Source: Alteromonas sp. a30
GTDB taxonomy: Bacteria > Pseudomonadota > Gammaproteobacteria > Enterobacterales > Alteromonadaceae
Direction of reading: 5' to 3'
Assembly (NCBI RefSeq): GCF_026788005.1
Contig: NZ_JABEPE010000001.1
Coordinates: forward strand, 453,363 to 517,362
Length of the DNA: 64,000 nt
Below the pieces are notes generated by a model. That model was not told the DNA's origin and ran no database searches. It saw only the letters and a list, made by a program, of their open reading frames with translations. Positions 63,897 to 64,000 of this stretch are shown here, piece by piece. Position 1 is the stretch's first letter; each line of letters starts with the position of its first letter. The translations under genes and the position numbers were made by a program.

Positions 63897-64000
63897 CGCT
63901 AAGTGGGCTTCTACGCTAAGCGGGCTTCTGCGCTAAGTGGTGCTTCTGCGCTAAGTGGTGCTTCTGCGCTAAGTGGTGCTTCTGCGCTAAGTGGTGCTTC
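63897..64000. repeat. 17/18-bp tandem repeat running off the window
   Basis: After two 17-bp units, units of 18 bp with sequence CGCTAAGTGGTGCTTCTG repeat three times and continue to the window edge. It starts 31 bp after the csiV stop. Each unit has GCGCTAAG/CTTCTG segments but no strong terminator stem. The full length is unknown. Confidence 0.9.

Overview
The window is chromosomal DNA of a Gram-negative gammaproteobacterium, most likely a free-living aquatic heterotroph. The evidence is a LolCDE lipoprotein exporter, a Kdo kinase of the KdkA family, a CsiV homologue next to mfd, an MCP chemoreceptor, c-di-GMP proteins and a complete leucine-degradation (liu) operon. I cannot name the genus. 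I saw no tRNA, rRNA, CRISPR array, integrase or transposase gene.

Region 1 (1-8.6 kb) holds the end of a sensor histidine kinase, a membrane chemoreceptor, a Kdo kinase divergent from a family 9 glycosyltransferase, a secreted M35 metalloprotease followed by a small protein resembling its N-terminal domain, and a class C beta-lactamase-fold hydrolase. Region 2 (8.6-17.6 kb) is leucine/isovalerate catabolism: a thiolase divergent from liuR-liuA-liuB-liuC-liuD-liuE. A 600-bp repeat-rich spacer between liuA and liuB holds a dispersed element and two families of 13-bp tandem repeats. Region 3 (17.6-24.9 kb) holds a CofD/YvcK-like protein, an outer-membrane barrel protein, a membrane diguanylate cyclase, a divergent pair of phage-type HTH regulators with a palindromic operator candidate, a LysR regulator and two small proteins. 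Region 4 (24.9-30.7 kb) holds lolE-lolD-lolC, a lipoprotein, a YhhN-type membrane protein, PaiB and a GNAT acetyltransferase.

Region 5 (30.7-57.8 kb) is the main feature: about 20 genes, all on the minus strand, encoding a phage-tail-like contractile injection system (CIS). In transcription order these are a Pvc16/DUF4255-type tail terminator, sheath, three tube-like proteins, a DUF5908 small protein, an Afp7-like tube/baseplate adaptor, an Afp8/VgrG-like spike, a 68-residue unknown, a gp25-like protein, a 161-residue candidate tip, a very large Afp11-like wedge, a collar-domain fibre, an Afp12-like wedge, a tape-measure protein, two unknown proteins, a LamG-LamG-PASTA protein, a 980-residue fibre built of hexapeptide repeats, and a candidate fibre chaperone. 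No AAA+ ATPase, T6SS membrane complex, phage head gene or recognisable toxin is present, so this is a CIS rather than a prophage or T6SS. Its assembly ATPase and cargo, if any, lie elsewhere or among the unknowns.

Region 6 (58.1-64 kb) holds a PilZ-like protein, mfd and csiV, then an 18-bp tandem repeat running off the window. From memory of Vibrio-type genomes, lolCDE, a PilZ gene, mfd and csiV are close neighbours, so the CIS may be inserted into a conserved backbone interval. The dispersed element of the liu operon has a second, inverted copy inside the CIS cluster, between the first and second tube genes.
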